Below, one piece after another: positions 1-10,898 of a stretch of DNA of 64,000 nt. This DNA is from Phytophthora colocasiae. Taxonomy: Eukaryota > Oomycota > Peronosporomycetes > Peronosporales > Peronosporaceae. Location: assembly GCA_018806915.1 (NCBI GenBank), contig JAGKQI010000097.1, positions 434,001-498,000 on the forward strand, read 5' to 3'. How positions within the stretch are numbered: the stretch's first letter is position 1; each line of letters opens with the position of its first letter. Under the pieces are notes generated by a model, which saw nothing but the letters and a program-made list of their open reading frames with translations, did no database searches and was not told the origin of the DNA. Position numbers and translations under genes: made by a program.

Positions 1-70
1 GAGAAAAAAACTGGGAAAAGACTGGGGGTCAATCACTCACTTTGATTTTTACCTCGGAAGGAGCACGACA

Positions 71-427
71 ATGACGGCGAAGAAGACAAGCAGCCAGAAG
101 AAGAAACACGGGTCACCAAAAAAGGCCTCGATCAGATCCCAGACACGGAAAGCCAAGCAGCCTGCTCTACCGGGCGAAGTGGCTCTGAAAGATGTGCTTC
201 GTGACAATGGAGAGGACCACTTGCACGACAAAATCTTCAAGTTGAAGAAACACGCCGACGAAGAACCCCCTCTGATCTTCCATTGGAAGTTAGTGGATAA
301 GTTCGTGGATGCCATCCGGGATGCCTACAGTGCAGCGGCTAATGGAGGGGCTGCCGTACCTAATCCCCCCTTCCATATTCCTGAGCCACTTACTCGTGAC
401 TCGTTCAAGAGAGCAATTCTTAGCGAC
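71..427 (+). pseudogene. Unknown family copy 1, 5' part, cut by gypsy-1
   Basis: This is the first 118 codons of a small gene of unknown function. The N-terminus is very lysine/arginine-rich (residues 2-30), followed by motifs shared with other copies in the window: LKDVLRDNGED, a PLIF-W block, FVDAIRDAY and PEPLTRDSFKRAIL. The reading frame stops where the LTR of gypsy-1 begins at 428. Removing the element and one copy of the 4-base duplication (424-427, CGAC) rejoins the frame with 10446-10689, giving a protein of about 198 residues. About 60 bases upstream match the sequence upstream of copy 3 near 33145-33195 (reverse complement), so the family shares 5' flanks. No domain was recognised. 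Confidence 0.6.
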
Positions 428-1287
428 TGTAGCGCGCGTCTATTATCTTGCCCGGCGCGTTGAGCAAGTCGTATTGCTCTGGCTTCTGCGTCCCGTTCAC
501 TTCGTGCGTAGTTAACGTATAAACACCTTCTGACCGACAGCAACCACGTGTTGCTGCGCCGGACCTGTAGCCTCGTGCTAGGGCCCTATTTATTAACAGA
601 CAATATTTCTATCGTCTAACACTTCGTTCCTCGTTCAAGTCTTCTAACCCCGGCTACTTGCAGCTCGTTTAAGCCCGCCGACACCGTCGAGACGTCCAGA
701 CCACGCGAAGTCGCTCACACAGCTGGAAGCACTCACCGAAGCACTGTCCGTTGCTGCCGCCTTCTCTCGTCGTCCAGTCTCACCCGTTGCCCGCTCAGTA
801 CGCGCTGCCGTCACCGTTGTTCGAAGCCTTGCCGACTCCCGTTCCTCGTTCCGTGCTGCTCTCAAGCAGTCCAATTCAACACCGAGCTCTCTAGCTCTTT
901 GTTCCCTTCGTCCTCGTGCTGCTTGCGCCCAAGCAGTCGAATTTCGTAGTGAGCTCTTCGCTCTTCGTTCATCAGCCGGTCCTTGATCTTCAAGGTCTCC
1001 GGTATCCCTTCTCACCGTGTCCAGCAGCTCGCAGCTGGCTCGATCCCTCATCGTACCACTGCTCCGCCACCTCGTCGTGCGCCCGTGCTCCCGTACATGT
1101 ACTCGTAGAAGGCGGCCACACTCATCGGCTCGCGCTCCTGCCGTTCGCCATCCACGAGACCGCCAGCACTTCTCCCACTCGTGCTGCAGCTCTTCCCGTC
1201 CATCGCGTCCAACTCACGGACGTCCGTCAAGCGTCCGCATCGCCCGTCTGTCAGATTTGCATCCGTCCGGCATGACATCCTGTTACA
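428..1287 (-). repeat. Gypsy-1 3' LTR
   Basis: This 860-base repeat is nearly identical to 9503-10445. On the element strand it begins TGTAACAGG and ends GCTACA. It lacks the 81-base tandem duplication seen in the other LTR. Only scattered substitutions and small indels separate the two, so the insertion appears young. Confidence 0.92.
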
Positions 1288-2655
1288 CGCCTTCCCCATC
1301 CAGAGAGTCTTCCACGACTCTTCCGGCTCCGAACAACCGCTCGTACTCTTCAACGGATGCCCAAAACTTCTCGTCGTTCTCACCGTTTGCCAGCTCTCCT
1401 CGTTGCTGTCGCCGCCATACTCGTTCGGGTTGCAGTTCGTACTCGAGGACATACTGTCCGGCCGTGTTCCGTCGCTTTCGTCTCCGGAGCTCCACCAGAG
1501 TCTCGTTCGGTCGTGTCTGTCCGTCCGTACTCGTAGCTGCTCTTCCACGTCTCTTTTCGCCTCGTACAGCCGCTGCTGCCTGCACTGCCGCCGTCGCTGC
1601 GCCAGTAACCTCGCATGTCGTCGGTTCATTACCATCGCCGTTTTCTTCGTCAATTTCCCCATCGATATCAGCTGCTGCCGCTCTCAGGAAGTCCGCCGGG
1701 TAGTAGTAAGAGACCAAGAAAGAGACGTGCGCGATGATCCTTCCGTTCTCACCCTGAACGTCCTCTCGTTCCAGTAGGAAATTGTCATACCCCGCCGGCT
1801 CCACTATTCTTAGCGGTCCCATCCACTGGTGTACCAACTTCGTCGCCTTGGCACCGCGCGGTGGGTTATACATCCACACTCTATCCCCCACTGCAAACTC
1901 CCGTCGCCTTCGCACTCGCCGGTTATAATATCTCGCCTGCCTCTCCTGCTCTCGTGCGCGTGCCACCTCAGCGCATTCTCGACTCTTTCTCAAAACCGCC
2001 ATTAATCTCCGATGATACTCGTTCAATTCGCCGGCTTCCGTCCTGCTCGTCTCACGTAGCAACTCGTTGGGACTTCTCAACCGCCTTCCCATCATCAACT
2101 CGTTGGGAGACATGGATACCGTCGAATGCCGTCCGGCGTTGTAAGAATACACCGCAAAATCAACCCACCGGTCCCAATCTCGCTGGTTCTCGTCATGCAT
2201 GTACGTTGCCACCATATCTTTCCACGTCCGATTAAATCGCTCAACTAACCCGACTAATTGAGGCCTGTGTGGTACTGCTGTCGTCTGTTCCGCTTGTAGC
2301 AGCACCACCAGCTCTTCGATCAACTCGTCCAGCCATTTCTGGAGCGCCATCAGTCAACAGCTCGCGAAAAGCTCCAAACCGCAACACAACGTGCTTCATC
2401 AAGAACGTCGCCACATCTTCTGCAGTGTGCTGTTTCACGCTCACCGCCACTACGTATCTCGTCACGTACTCGACAGCGGCAATAACAAACCTGTTACCCC
2501 CGTCAGTCGCTGGCAATGGGCCCGCCACGTCCAGCGCCCACCTGTCACCAACATCGCCACCTCTCAGACTCCTCAGTGGAGGCACCACCTCTCGCAGTCT
2601 CGCCTTCCTGCTGCCGCATTCTGACAACCTCGCACCCAACGTTTCACCTCTTTAC
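1283..2655 (-). pseudogene. Gypsy-1 integrase region, frameshifted
   Basis: This is the integrase part of pol, which would insert the cDNA into the genome. Three reading-frame pieces are needed. Near 2655-2590 there is an HHCC-finger remnant (VKRWVRGCQ, then CGSRK in another frame). At 2241-2639 lies the catalytic core (DRWALDVAGPLP, LTDGAPEM). At 1283-2350 is the second half of the core (VERFNRTWKDMV) and a C-terminal region (FAVGDRVWMYNPP). Frame changes sit near 2656, 2595 and 2340. The tail is rich in Arg and Glu and shows no recognisable chromodomain. The last codons run into the LTR. Confidence 0.85.
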
Positions 2656-5196
2656 TCAGTCCCGGCCGCAGTAAATCGCCGCGATTCTCGAATAAGTGTG
2701 CGGTGCCCGCAAATGACCTGCCCACACGGAATCATGATGCTCCTTGAAAACCACGGGCCACAACGCCGGTGGCAATATCACACGCTGCCCTTCCGTCGTC
2801 TCAATTACTGCTAGTCCGTGCACCGTCGTTATCCTTTGTCCTCGATGAATCCCCGAATCCATTAACCGCTTCACCATCTTGCTCTTTCGCTGGGCTTCTC
2901 GGATTTCATCGTCGGTAAGTTGTAGTGTTTGCTCAGCGATTCGTCGCTGCTCGACTTGTTCTACGCGTTCGGTACGCCGGGTCCTGTCGCGTTCGTTCTC
3001 GCGTTCCGTGGTCATATCTCGCTGGTCATTCCGTGCCTCATTCTCGTTCATCACCTCGGGTTCCGCCGACACTACACCAATGTGCTCGCCGTGCCCTACG
3101 GCTCGTCCACCACTACTCACGCCCGCCGATACTGTCCCCGTCGTCCCGGCGTATTCCACCTCTGTCGTCGCGCCTACCTGCCCGTCGTCCGGCACGTTCA
3201 CCGCCGGTTCCTCATTGTCCACCAACACTTCCGTACTGACGTCACCGTCGTCTGCAGCCACCTCGTTCAGCGCCCGAATGGCTTCCTCGCGCCACCGTCG
3301 TTCATCCTTCCGTCGTTTGGCAGCTCTCGTACGTGGTCGTGCTAACTCGGCGTCCGTTCGTGCTCCTGTGCGTGATGCTGCCGCTTCCGTCACTACTGCC
3401 GAAGCGTTGTCTGCCTCCACCGTCGTTGTACCCGGTTCCGGATCGTTCGTACTGCGCACCGTACCGCACGTAGCTCCCGTCGTCGACACCGTACCGTATC
3501 GCTGTCCCAATTGGTCTCTCAATCTCGTCGCCGCCCGAGGCTCATTTCGTTTGGGTTTCTTGCCGGTTCGTGTCGCATCACTCGTTCGTCGTTCGCGTGT
3601 GTCTAGCTCGGGTGTATCTCGTTCGTCTGTAGGTACTCTCTCTTTCGACGGTCCGTTCTGCTGCTCGTTCGCCTCCAATGACTCGTCCTGCTGCACGTTC
3701 TTTCCAGCGTCGGGGTTGCCCGTCCGTGTAGTCACCACAATGCCCTCCGTGTCCGGCCCTCGGTCCACACAACTGTTCATTGCCGTCCCGGTCGTCATCT
3801 CCGTCGTCCGTGCTCGTCGCCGTGCCCTCCGTCTTCTGCCAACCGCTGCTCGTACGGGTGCTGCCACAGTTGCTCTGGAGAGGGCATCTGCTACCACGTT
3901 CGTAGTCCCCGGTCGATACTCGACTTCAAAGTTAAACTCCTGTAATGTCAACGCCCAACGGTGTAGTTTCCCTGTCAGATTGGCGCTGGTCATCAACCAC
4001 TTCAACGCCGAGTGATCAGTGATGATCACGAACTTCCTCCCATACAGGTACGGTCGAAATAACTTTACTGCCCAAACAACCGCCAAACATTCTAACTCCG
4101 TGATTCCGTACTTGCTCTCGGCTTCGTTGTTCACTTTGCTGGCATAAGCCACCGGCTGCCATCCACTGCCGTGATCCTGCATCAAACACGCGCCTAAACC
4201 CACTCGGCTCGCGTCCGTCACCACTCGAAAATCCCGTCGGAAGTCGGGGTAAACCAACAACGGCTTACTCGTCAAAATTTCCTTTACTCGCTCAAACGCG
4301 TTCACCTGCGCGTCCGTCCATTCCCATTCAACATTCTTCCTCAGTAGTTTAGTCATTGGGGCCATAAGCGAACCAAAGCCTTCCACAAATCGCCGGTAGT
4401 AGCCTGCTAAATGTACAAACCGCTTCACTTCGACTGCATCTCGCGGCGTAGGGAAGTTCTGCACCGCCGTGATCAATCTCTGTAAGGGTCGTACGCCCTC
4501 GTTACTCAACTCGTGACCCAAGTACTCCATGGATCTCATTGCAAACCGACACTTCTTCAATTTCAGTGTCAAACCGGCCACTGCCAGTCGCTCCAACACC
4601 GTCGCCAGCTCCACGATGTGCCTCTCGATTCCTCCCCGGGTGAAAACCACTATGTCATCTAAGTACACCAGACACGTACTCCACGTCAACCCTCGTAGTA
4701 CACTATTCATCATTCGTTGGAAGGTCGAAGGTGCGTTCGTGAGTCCGAACGGCATTCTGATGAACCGATACAAACCCTTCTTCGTTGTGAACGCTGTTTT
4801 ATCTCGATCTTCCGGAGCCACTAAAATTTGCCAATAGCCCGCCTTCAAGTCCAAGGTAGTGAACAGTAGAGCTCCTCCAAGTGCTTCTAATGTTTCGTCA
4901 ATGCGGGGTAACGGATACACGTCCTTCTTCGTCACCTTGTTGAGCGCCCGGTAATCGACACAAAACCGAACCTCACCATCTTTTTTCCTCACTAACACCA
5001 CCGGGAAGCCCCAGGCTCCATCGCCTTCTTCGATCACACCAGCTTTCAACATCATTTCCACATTCTCGTTAATGATCTGGTCTTCCGTTTGTGCTTGTCG
5101 TCTCCTTTTCTGCATAATTGGTGCTCTCTCGCCCGTATCGATGTGGTGCTGTATGTTCAATGCTGTAGCTGGTGGACAGTCACTCTCATTGCTCAA
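2656..5196 (-). pseudogene. Gypsy-1 reverse transcriptase / RNase H
   Basis: This 846-codon open frame carries the reverse transcriptase at about residues 50-215 (FCVDYRALNK, FTTLDLKAGYWQI, MPFGLTNAPSTFQ and the catalytic YLDD near residue 178). RNase H follows at about 320-440 (VVTDASRVGLGACL, ITDHSALKWL, RPGTTNVVADALSR). A long low-complexity Arg/Thr/Glu-rich linker of about 300 residues then leads to the start of the integrase finger at the C-terminus. The frame opens without a clear ATG (first codon TTG) and follows from the protease frame by a shift near 5200, so it is one segment of a broken pol. Confidence 0.9.
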
Positions 5197-6692
5197 AGCC
5201 CTCGATAGACACGCAAAAGCTTCATTACCAATTCATGTGCATCCTTCTCTTCAACTCCGATATGTATGTCCTTCTCGTTACTGAGTGGCGTCTCACTGTC
5301 GCCCAACTCGTTCATCCAGTCGTTCAGTCGTTCCGCCCGTAGCTCCTTGTTCATCTCGAGAATCGTCATGTCTTCATCCATTGGGATCCAGGTTCCGAGT
5401 TCTCGTTTGTTTGGTAGATTGGCTTCTCGATCATTCGCGTTGACGGCAGGCACCCAAGCCTTGCCATCCTTCGCTGTTGTGACCGTCGCTGCTAACAGAA
5501 CCGCTCCCGTGCTTCTCGTCGGAATAAACATACCGCGTTCACCGTCTTTGGCCGCTACTGCAACTTCTATAGGGTTTACTGTCCGCGCTGCAATCTTTGT
5601 CCTTCCAGCAACACGCACTGCCGCCACTCTGCATCCCCCGTTACCGTCCTGCGTCCGAAACGGGATTACCACTGTCCGGCCGTCGCCATTGTACCGTACT
5701 TCGTTACGACTGAAGTCCATCGTTGCTTCACGCGCCTGCAGGAAATCAATTCCCAGTAAAAACTCGTCCGTACAACCAGCCACAATGCATGCCTCCACGC
5801 GTATCTGCTCTCCGTACACACTGACGAGGTCGAACCTCCACACTCCGATAACGTTTAGCAGAAAGCCTCCGATACCTTCAACGTAATCTACCGGTGCCGT
5901 ATCCGAAACCTTGTCACCCAGCGCCATCCAGTCCGTGCCAGCAATCGTATACCTCGCGCAACTGTCCAGCTTCACGTCTCGCTGAGTTCCCGATACCGTC
6001 ACGGTGGCTGTCGGTAACCCATCTTCCGCACCAATATACTCCACAGTCTCCGTCTCAATCGACTGCTGTTCGTCATTCCGGTTCAACTGCTGTTTCACCA
6101 AGCTCACGCGAGCCCGTTCCTTCGTCTCCTTGTCCGTCGCGCCATCGACGTTGGTTCCAGTCTCATGACCACGTTCATGCAGATGCTTCAAGGCTTCCTC
6201 GGCGTCTCGTGCTCGTCGAATTTGCCGAATTACTGCCTCACGTTTACGGTTGGTCTCTTGGTCTCGTGCAGCGCGCTTCTCCGCTTCTTTCTCGCGGGTC
6301 CTTCTGCGTTTGGCCATTCGTCGCTTCCGCCGCCGTGCCTGTCGAGCTTTCAGCAGTTCGCTAGTCAACGCCGTATCGTCACCGTCCTGCTCATCACCCG
6401 TCGAGTCGCCGTCGTTCGCTTCTGAGTCTTTCGCGGGCCGGTTGTGTTCATCGGGATCCTTGGTGGTCGTTATTTCTCCGGCATCGCCTCTCACTACACG
6501 GTCGGGCTCAGTACGCGTTGCTCTTACCGCCCCAACTTCAATGTCGAGCATACCCAGCTCCTTCTCCGTATTCACTGCAGGATCGACATTCGCCACCGCC
6601 GCCTCTGTACTACTGGTCGCGTCGCCCATGTGCAAAGCTTCGTCGCCCGTCGCCTCGTTCGTATTGACATTCACCGCTATTGCTTTCTGCAT
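5193..6692 (-). pseudogene. Gypsy-1 protease-containing pol segment
   Basis: This is a 499-codon frame whose first 230 residues are charged and Lys/Arg/Glu-rich, with coiled-coil character (KARQARRRKRRMAKRRRTRE). A retropepsin-like domain lies at about residues 250-350, recognisable from VKLDSCARYTIAG, the flap-side GIGGFLLNVIG and EFLLGIDFLQ. The expected D-S/T-G active-site triplet reads D-S-C here. The C-terminus should pass into the reverse transcriptase, but the frame shifts near 5220. Protease function is family knowledge; activity of this copy is doubtful. Confidence 0.75.
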
Positions 6693-7825
6693 CGTCGACG
6701 TCGGCTTACCCTGTCCGCATTGTTCGTCCGCGCCGTTCTGTTCACTGCCGCTGGCGTCACCACCGCCGCTGCGCCTTCCCCAGGTTGGCGTCGGTCCGTC
6801 GCGCTATCTGCCCGCTGTTTTCGTCCCGCGTCGTACCTCCGTTCGTCTTGCTCCTTTGCACCCGAGTATACCGCGTCGTGGCCATCGCTGGTCTCAACGT
6901 AGATACGTACTTCTCGGCCTGCAGTCGGTTGAAGATCATCTCGTCGTCCTTCATAATCTGTTGCCACTCGACAATGTCGTCGCTCGTCAACACTTTCTCG
7001 TCCTGCATTGCAGTCACACCGCCTTCGCTCCGTTCTGCCTTGCGGCTCACGCCAATTTCCGTCGCTTCACTCTTCCCAGGGGTTCGTTCATCACTGTCGA
7101 ACGCCGTATCCCCGCTACGTCGTTCGCTGCTCGTTTTCCGACTTGGCCAGAGGCTTCGCTCCGCGTGTGCGCATGTACTCGTCGTTCCGGGCCTTGGCCT
7201 CACTGTCGGTGCACATCCTCGCAAAATGGCCCACTCGGTTGCACGCAAAGCACCGGGGTTCGTTCGGACACTGCATTGACCAATGGCCTTTACCACCGCA
7301 TCGCCGACACTCTCTGCTGCCGCTAGTTTCGCCGTTTTCCCGACGCAATTCGCCCTGTCGGCTGTCGCTTGTACCAGCCTGCTTCACTGCTGCCTTCGTC
7401 TTTGCCGTCTTTGGTGGGGTATCTGACTCTTCGCCGCTTGGTTCCGTTGCTTGCGTTTTAGCCTTCTTCGCAGGTGGCTTGGTCTCGCTGGCACCACTCT
7501 TCCGCGCACGCGGCTTGCTCGCCGGCTTCGGTTCCCAGAATCGTCCGTTCCATCGCCTGCCCGGTATCTTATGGATCATGCCCGTGAGTCGATTATACAC
7601 GCCTTGAGGATTCGTGAACAACGCCAATTGTTCCGCTGTCTCAGTCGCTGCTCGTCCTCCTGTTTCAGTTGCGGCACCTGCTACTTCTCCGGGAACACTC
7701 ACTCCACCGACACCTGGAATCATCACCGTCGTACCGCTGGGTCCATTCACTTGCACCAGATGCGTCGCATGCGCAGCTGGGAACGTCTGCCCAATGTTAT
7801 GCATTCCTCGCGCCACATTCTCCAA
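6677..7825 (-). pseudogene. Gypsy-1 gag C-terminus with two zinc knuckles
   Basis: The frame 7115-7825 holds two nucleocapsid CCHC knuckles (CRRCGGKGHWSMQC and CFACNRVGHFARMC), which bind genomic RNA. It continues the capsid frame after a one-base shift near 7810: the frame ending at 7797 reads QLERPVGE, whereas this frame reads DPLENVARGMHNIGQ across the same bases. Downstream the frame breaks again near 7115, and shorter frames at 6757-7296 and 6677-6967 bridge to the protease segment. Whether one of these shifts is a programmed gag-pol frameshift cannot be told from a single copy. Confidence 0.75.
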
Positions 7826-9575
7826 CGGGTCGCTCCAACTGAGTCGCCTTCTTCACGGCCTTCTCCAGCGTCTTCGGAACCGGTGGTTGCTTAACCAACT
7901 GTCTTGTCGTCCGGTCCAAGTTTCTATAGAATTGGGCAAGGAAAACTCTCTCTTCCACTGGATTTCTGTCGGCTGCCTCTCGCAATCCAGCTGCATAGTC
8001 GGCATATGATTCACCGGCTATCATCATTCGCGTGTTCACTCTCCATTCGGCATCTTCCAAGTTCTGCGGTGGTGCGTACCTCTGCAACAGGCCTCTCTTC
8101 AAATGCGTCCAAGTGCGTTCTCGTGCCGGCGTTCTTCGATCTCGGTTGACCCACCATCGTGCCGCGTTCTCAGCCAACTTGTTGCCCAAAATGAAGTACA
8201 GGGCCTTATCGGACCAGTCACCACGTCCAGATTCTCGCGCTCCTTCAAGTGCTAGGTCGATTCGATCGATCCACGTTGAGACCGAGATCCCTGACTCTGG
8301 CGTGAACACCGGAAGCTCCAAGTCCTTGATACTTCGCTGCGTGGCTCGTCGTCGCCGTTCTTCCCGTTCGCGTTGCTCAGGCTGCTCGTGCCTACCGCGT
8401 CGCTCGCGTCGTCCACGTCGGTCGCGTCGTTCCCGTCGGTCACGCCGTTCATGTCTTCGGCGATCGTGCCGTTCCTCGCGCCGTTCGTACATTCCCCTCG
8501 CGCTTCGTGACCTGCTTCGGTCGCTCTCGTCGCTTGAACTTTCGCTACTCGTTTCGGAGCTGCTGACGCCGCTGCTTCCATCGTCGCTGGGTGCTCCTCC
8601 AACATGTCCTTGTTCCGAATCGTCGGAGCTGTCGTCGTCTGATGGATCGCCATCATGGTGTGCTCGTCGTCGCACTGGATGTCGGTCGTGGCGCCCGCGG
8701 TTCCCTCCACGCCGTCGTGCTTCGCTCCTGGATCGGCGTCCGTGTCGTCCTGGTTCGTTCCCGTGTCGTCGTCCACGGTCTCGTGGTTCGTCGTCGTCAA
8801 GGCGCCTACGTACTGCTCGTCTTGCTTCTCGTTCGTGTTCGCGGTGCAGTGGTGCTCTTTGTCCGCCGTCGCTATCTTCGTCCTGGTAGCGAGGCCGAAC
8901 ATCTCGCCCGTACTCATCCCGTTCGTCACCGTCGTGCGGTAATTCCTCCACCACACGTCGCTCGTCGGCTTCCAGCTGTGGCGTATCTGCTTCAGGCATA
9001 CGCTCCCGTTGTAGTATGCGCACCCGGTCGTACATTTTCCTTAGAGCCTCGCCCAACTCCTGAAGGTCCATTTCGTCTGCAGTGCCAAGGTCACCGGAAG
9101 TTCGTGCTGCTGTAACAGATCTTCGCCCTCTTGGTTCCATTTCGTTGGCCTGTTGATCCGGTTGCGCTGGTGCCAGCCGATCTTCTTCTTCGCGGAGCGC
9201 TGTTGGGTTTTCAACTTTCTGCCGCTCTTCGTTAACTGCCGCTGCTTCATCAATGCCAGCCACCGTTGAACTATTTGCCGTTGTGAGGGAAGGAGTGGGT
9301 ACCGGTAACGCCTTCTCTTCATTGTCGTCCGATTCGCGGTTGTCTTCGCACGCCTCGTTGTTCTCAGTCTTCTTCTCAGTGCTGCTTCGAACTCGTGAAC
9401 GCCGTGTTCTCGAAGCTCCTCTCGTTTTCGTCGTCGTCGGTGCCGTTCTGGTACTCGTCATCTGTCTCGTTATCCGTCGAAGTTGCCGCTGTATGACCAC
9501 CATGTAGCGCGCGTCTATTATCTTGCCCGGCGCGTTGAGCAAGTCGTATTGCTCTGGCTTCTGCGTCCCGTTCAC
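7797..9575 (-). pseudogene. Gypsy-1 gag (capsid) ORF
   Basis: This 592-codon frame has an Arg/Glu/Asp-rich first two thirds (long RRERRD-like stretches) followed by a retrotransposon capsid domain at about residues 425-575 (STWIDRIDLALEGA, ALYFILGNKLAENAARWW, RYAPPQNLEDAEWR). The product would form the virus-like particle. The annotated start at 9575 lies inside the 5' LTR, and a second ATG (9501-9503) straddles the LTR/internal boundary, so the start is uncertain. The frame ends prematurely at 7797 through a one-base shift. Confidence 0.8.
9483..9502 (-). promoter_or_regulatory. Candidate gypsy-1 primer binding site
   Basis: Directly inside the 5' LTR the element strand reads TGGTGGTCATACAGCGGC. 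The TGG start directly after the LTR end is what a primer binding site for a tRNA 3' CCA end would show. I could not match the remainder to a specific tRNA. Confidence 0.4.
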
Positions 9576-10445
9576 TTCGTGCGTAGTTAACGTATAAACA
9601 CCTTCTGGCCGACAGCAACCACGTGTTGCTGCGCCGGACCTGTAGCCTCGTGCTAGGGCCCTATTTATTAACAGACAATATTTCTATCGTCTACCACTTC
9701 GTTCCTCGTTCAAGTCTTCTAACCCCGGCTACTTGCAGCTCGTTTAAGCCCGTCGACACCGTCGAGACGAGGTAACACTTCGTTCCTCGTTCAAGTCTTC
9801 TAACCCCGGCTACTTGCAGCTCGTTTAAGCCCGTCGACACCGTCGAGACGTCCAGACCACGCGAAGTCGCTCACACAGCTGGAAGCACTCACCGAAGCAC
9901 TGTCCGTTGCTGCCGCCTTCTCTCGTCGTCCAGTCTCACCCGTTGCCCGCTCAGTACGCGCTGCCGTCACCGTTGTTCGAAGCCTTGCCGACTCCCGTTC
10001 CTCGTTCCGTGCTGCTCTCAAGCAGTCCAATTCAACACCGAGCTCTCTAGCTCTTTGTTCCCTTCGTCCTCGTGCTGCTTGCGCCCAAGCAGTCGAATTT
10101 CGTAGTGAGCTCTTCGCTCTTCGTTCATCAGCCGGTCCTTGATCTTCAAGGTCTCCGGTATCCCTTCTCACCGTGTCCAGCAGCTCGCAGCTGGCTCGAT
10201 CCCTCATCGTACCACTGCTCCGCCACCTCGTCGTGCACTTACGTGCTCCCGTACATGTACTCGTAGAAGGCGGCCACACTCATCGGCTCGCGCTCCTGCC
10301 GTTCGCCATCCACGAGACCGCCAGCACTTCTCCCACTCGTGCTGCAGCTCTTCCCGTCCATCGCGTCCAACTCACGGACGTCCGTCAAGCGTCCGCATCG
10401 CCCGTCTGTCAGATTTGCATCCGTCCGGCATGACATCCTGTTACA
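9503..10445 (-). repeat. Gypsy-1 5' LTR, with internal 81-bp duplication
   Basis: This 943-base LTR is homologous to 428-1287. It is longer mainly because an 81-base unit is repeated in tandem (9695-9775 and 9776-9850). A few point differences and a 2-base insertion near 10238 are the other changes seen. Confidence 0.92.
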
Positions 10446-10689
10446 CTACTCTCAAGTCAGAGCGGCGGGGCCTTATGGTTTGACTTGCCTACCATGTGGT
10501 TACCCAGAGTTGTCTACTGCTGCTGTACGACTCGATAGATTCGACACACACCCGTGGACGCAACATATCATCGCAGTTGGAGGTGCTGAAAATGTGTTGC
10601 CCATTGGTGACCTATTGGTGTTCAAGAATGGCAAGGGCACTTTGGTGCCTGGTCGAGAACCACTTTCTGGCAGCTTGTGGAACCATTGA
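10446..10689 (+). pseudogene. Unknown family copy 1, 3' part
   Basis: This is the continuation of the gene broken at 427. The frame carries YSQV, PYGLTCL, a RFDTHPWTQH block and GGAENVLPIGDLLVF, and ends at a TGA at 10687-10689 after SLWNH. Copies 2, 3 and 4 on the minus strand align over the same blocks. The frame is uninterrupted, so the only visible damage to copy 1 is the retrotransposon. Function unknown. Confidence 0.6.
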
Positions 10690-10898
10690 ACGCGGACAGT
10701 CATCTCCCTTGCTTTAGCCGCGGGTATTAACACGATGAAGTAAATTACCGTGATGTCTTCAATTGTATATTCGCTTCTAATTGAAGAACGCCACTACCCG
10801 TTGCAAAGCCCAATCCGTTCGTAAGTGTATGTTTACGACCACTTTGGGGGGACGAGAGAGAAAGTGAGAGAGAGAGAGAGAGAGTGAGAGAGACGAAC
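10690..10898. repeat. Intergenic stretch with GA microsatellite
   Basis: A GA-rich simple repeat covers about 10851-10894, directly before the Crinkler-like fragment. Nothing else recognisable is seen. Confidence 0.7.

Larger units (their letters stand above)
428..10445 (-). mobile_element. Gypsy-1, Ty3/gypsy LTR retrotransposon (minus strand)
   Basis: This is a 10.0 kb element bounded by two similar LTRs (428-1287 and 9503-10445) that start TGTA and end TACA on the plus strand. It is flanked by CGAC (424-427) and CTAC (10446-10449), a 4-base target duplication with one mismatch. Read on the minus strand the order is gag, zinc knuckles, protease, reverse transcriptase/RNase H, integrase, which is the Ty3/gypsy order. 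A purine-rich tract (complement of 1288-1301) abuts the 3' LTR. Several small indels break gag-pol, so this copy is not autonomous. The insertion splits a small family gene. Confidence 0.93.

Noticed and set aside
2879..4015. Long plus-strand ORF (378 codons) rich in Ser, Val and Pro
   Set aside because: It lies antisense to the gypsy-1 reverse transcriptase/RNase H linker and has no domain; the GC-rich codon pattern of pol creates open antisense frames.
6250..7326. Plus-strand ORF of 358 codons
   Set aside because: Antisense to gypsy-1 gag/protease; low-complexity content and no domain.
8032..8889. Plus-strand Ser/Arg-rich ORF resembling an SR protein
   Set aside because: It is the complement of the Arg/Glu/Asp-rich part of gypsy-1 gag.
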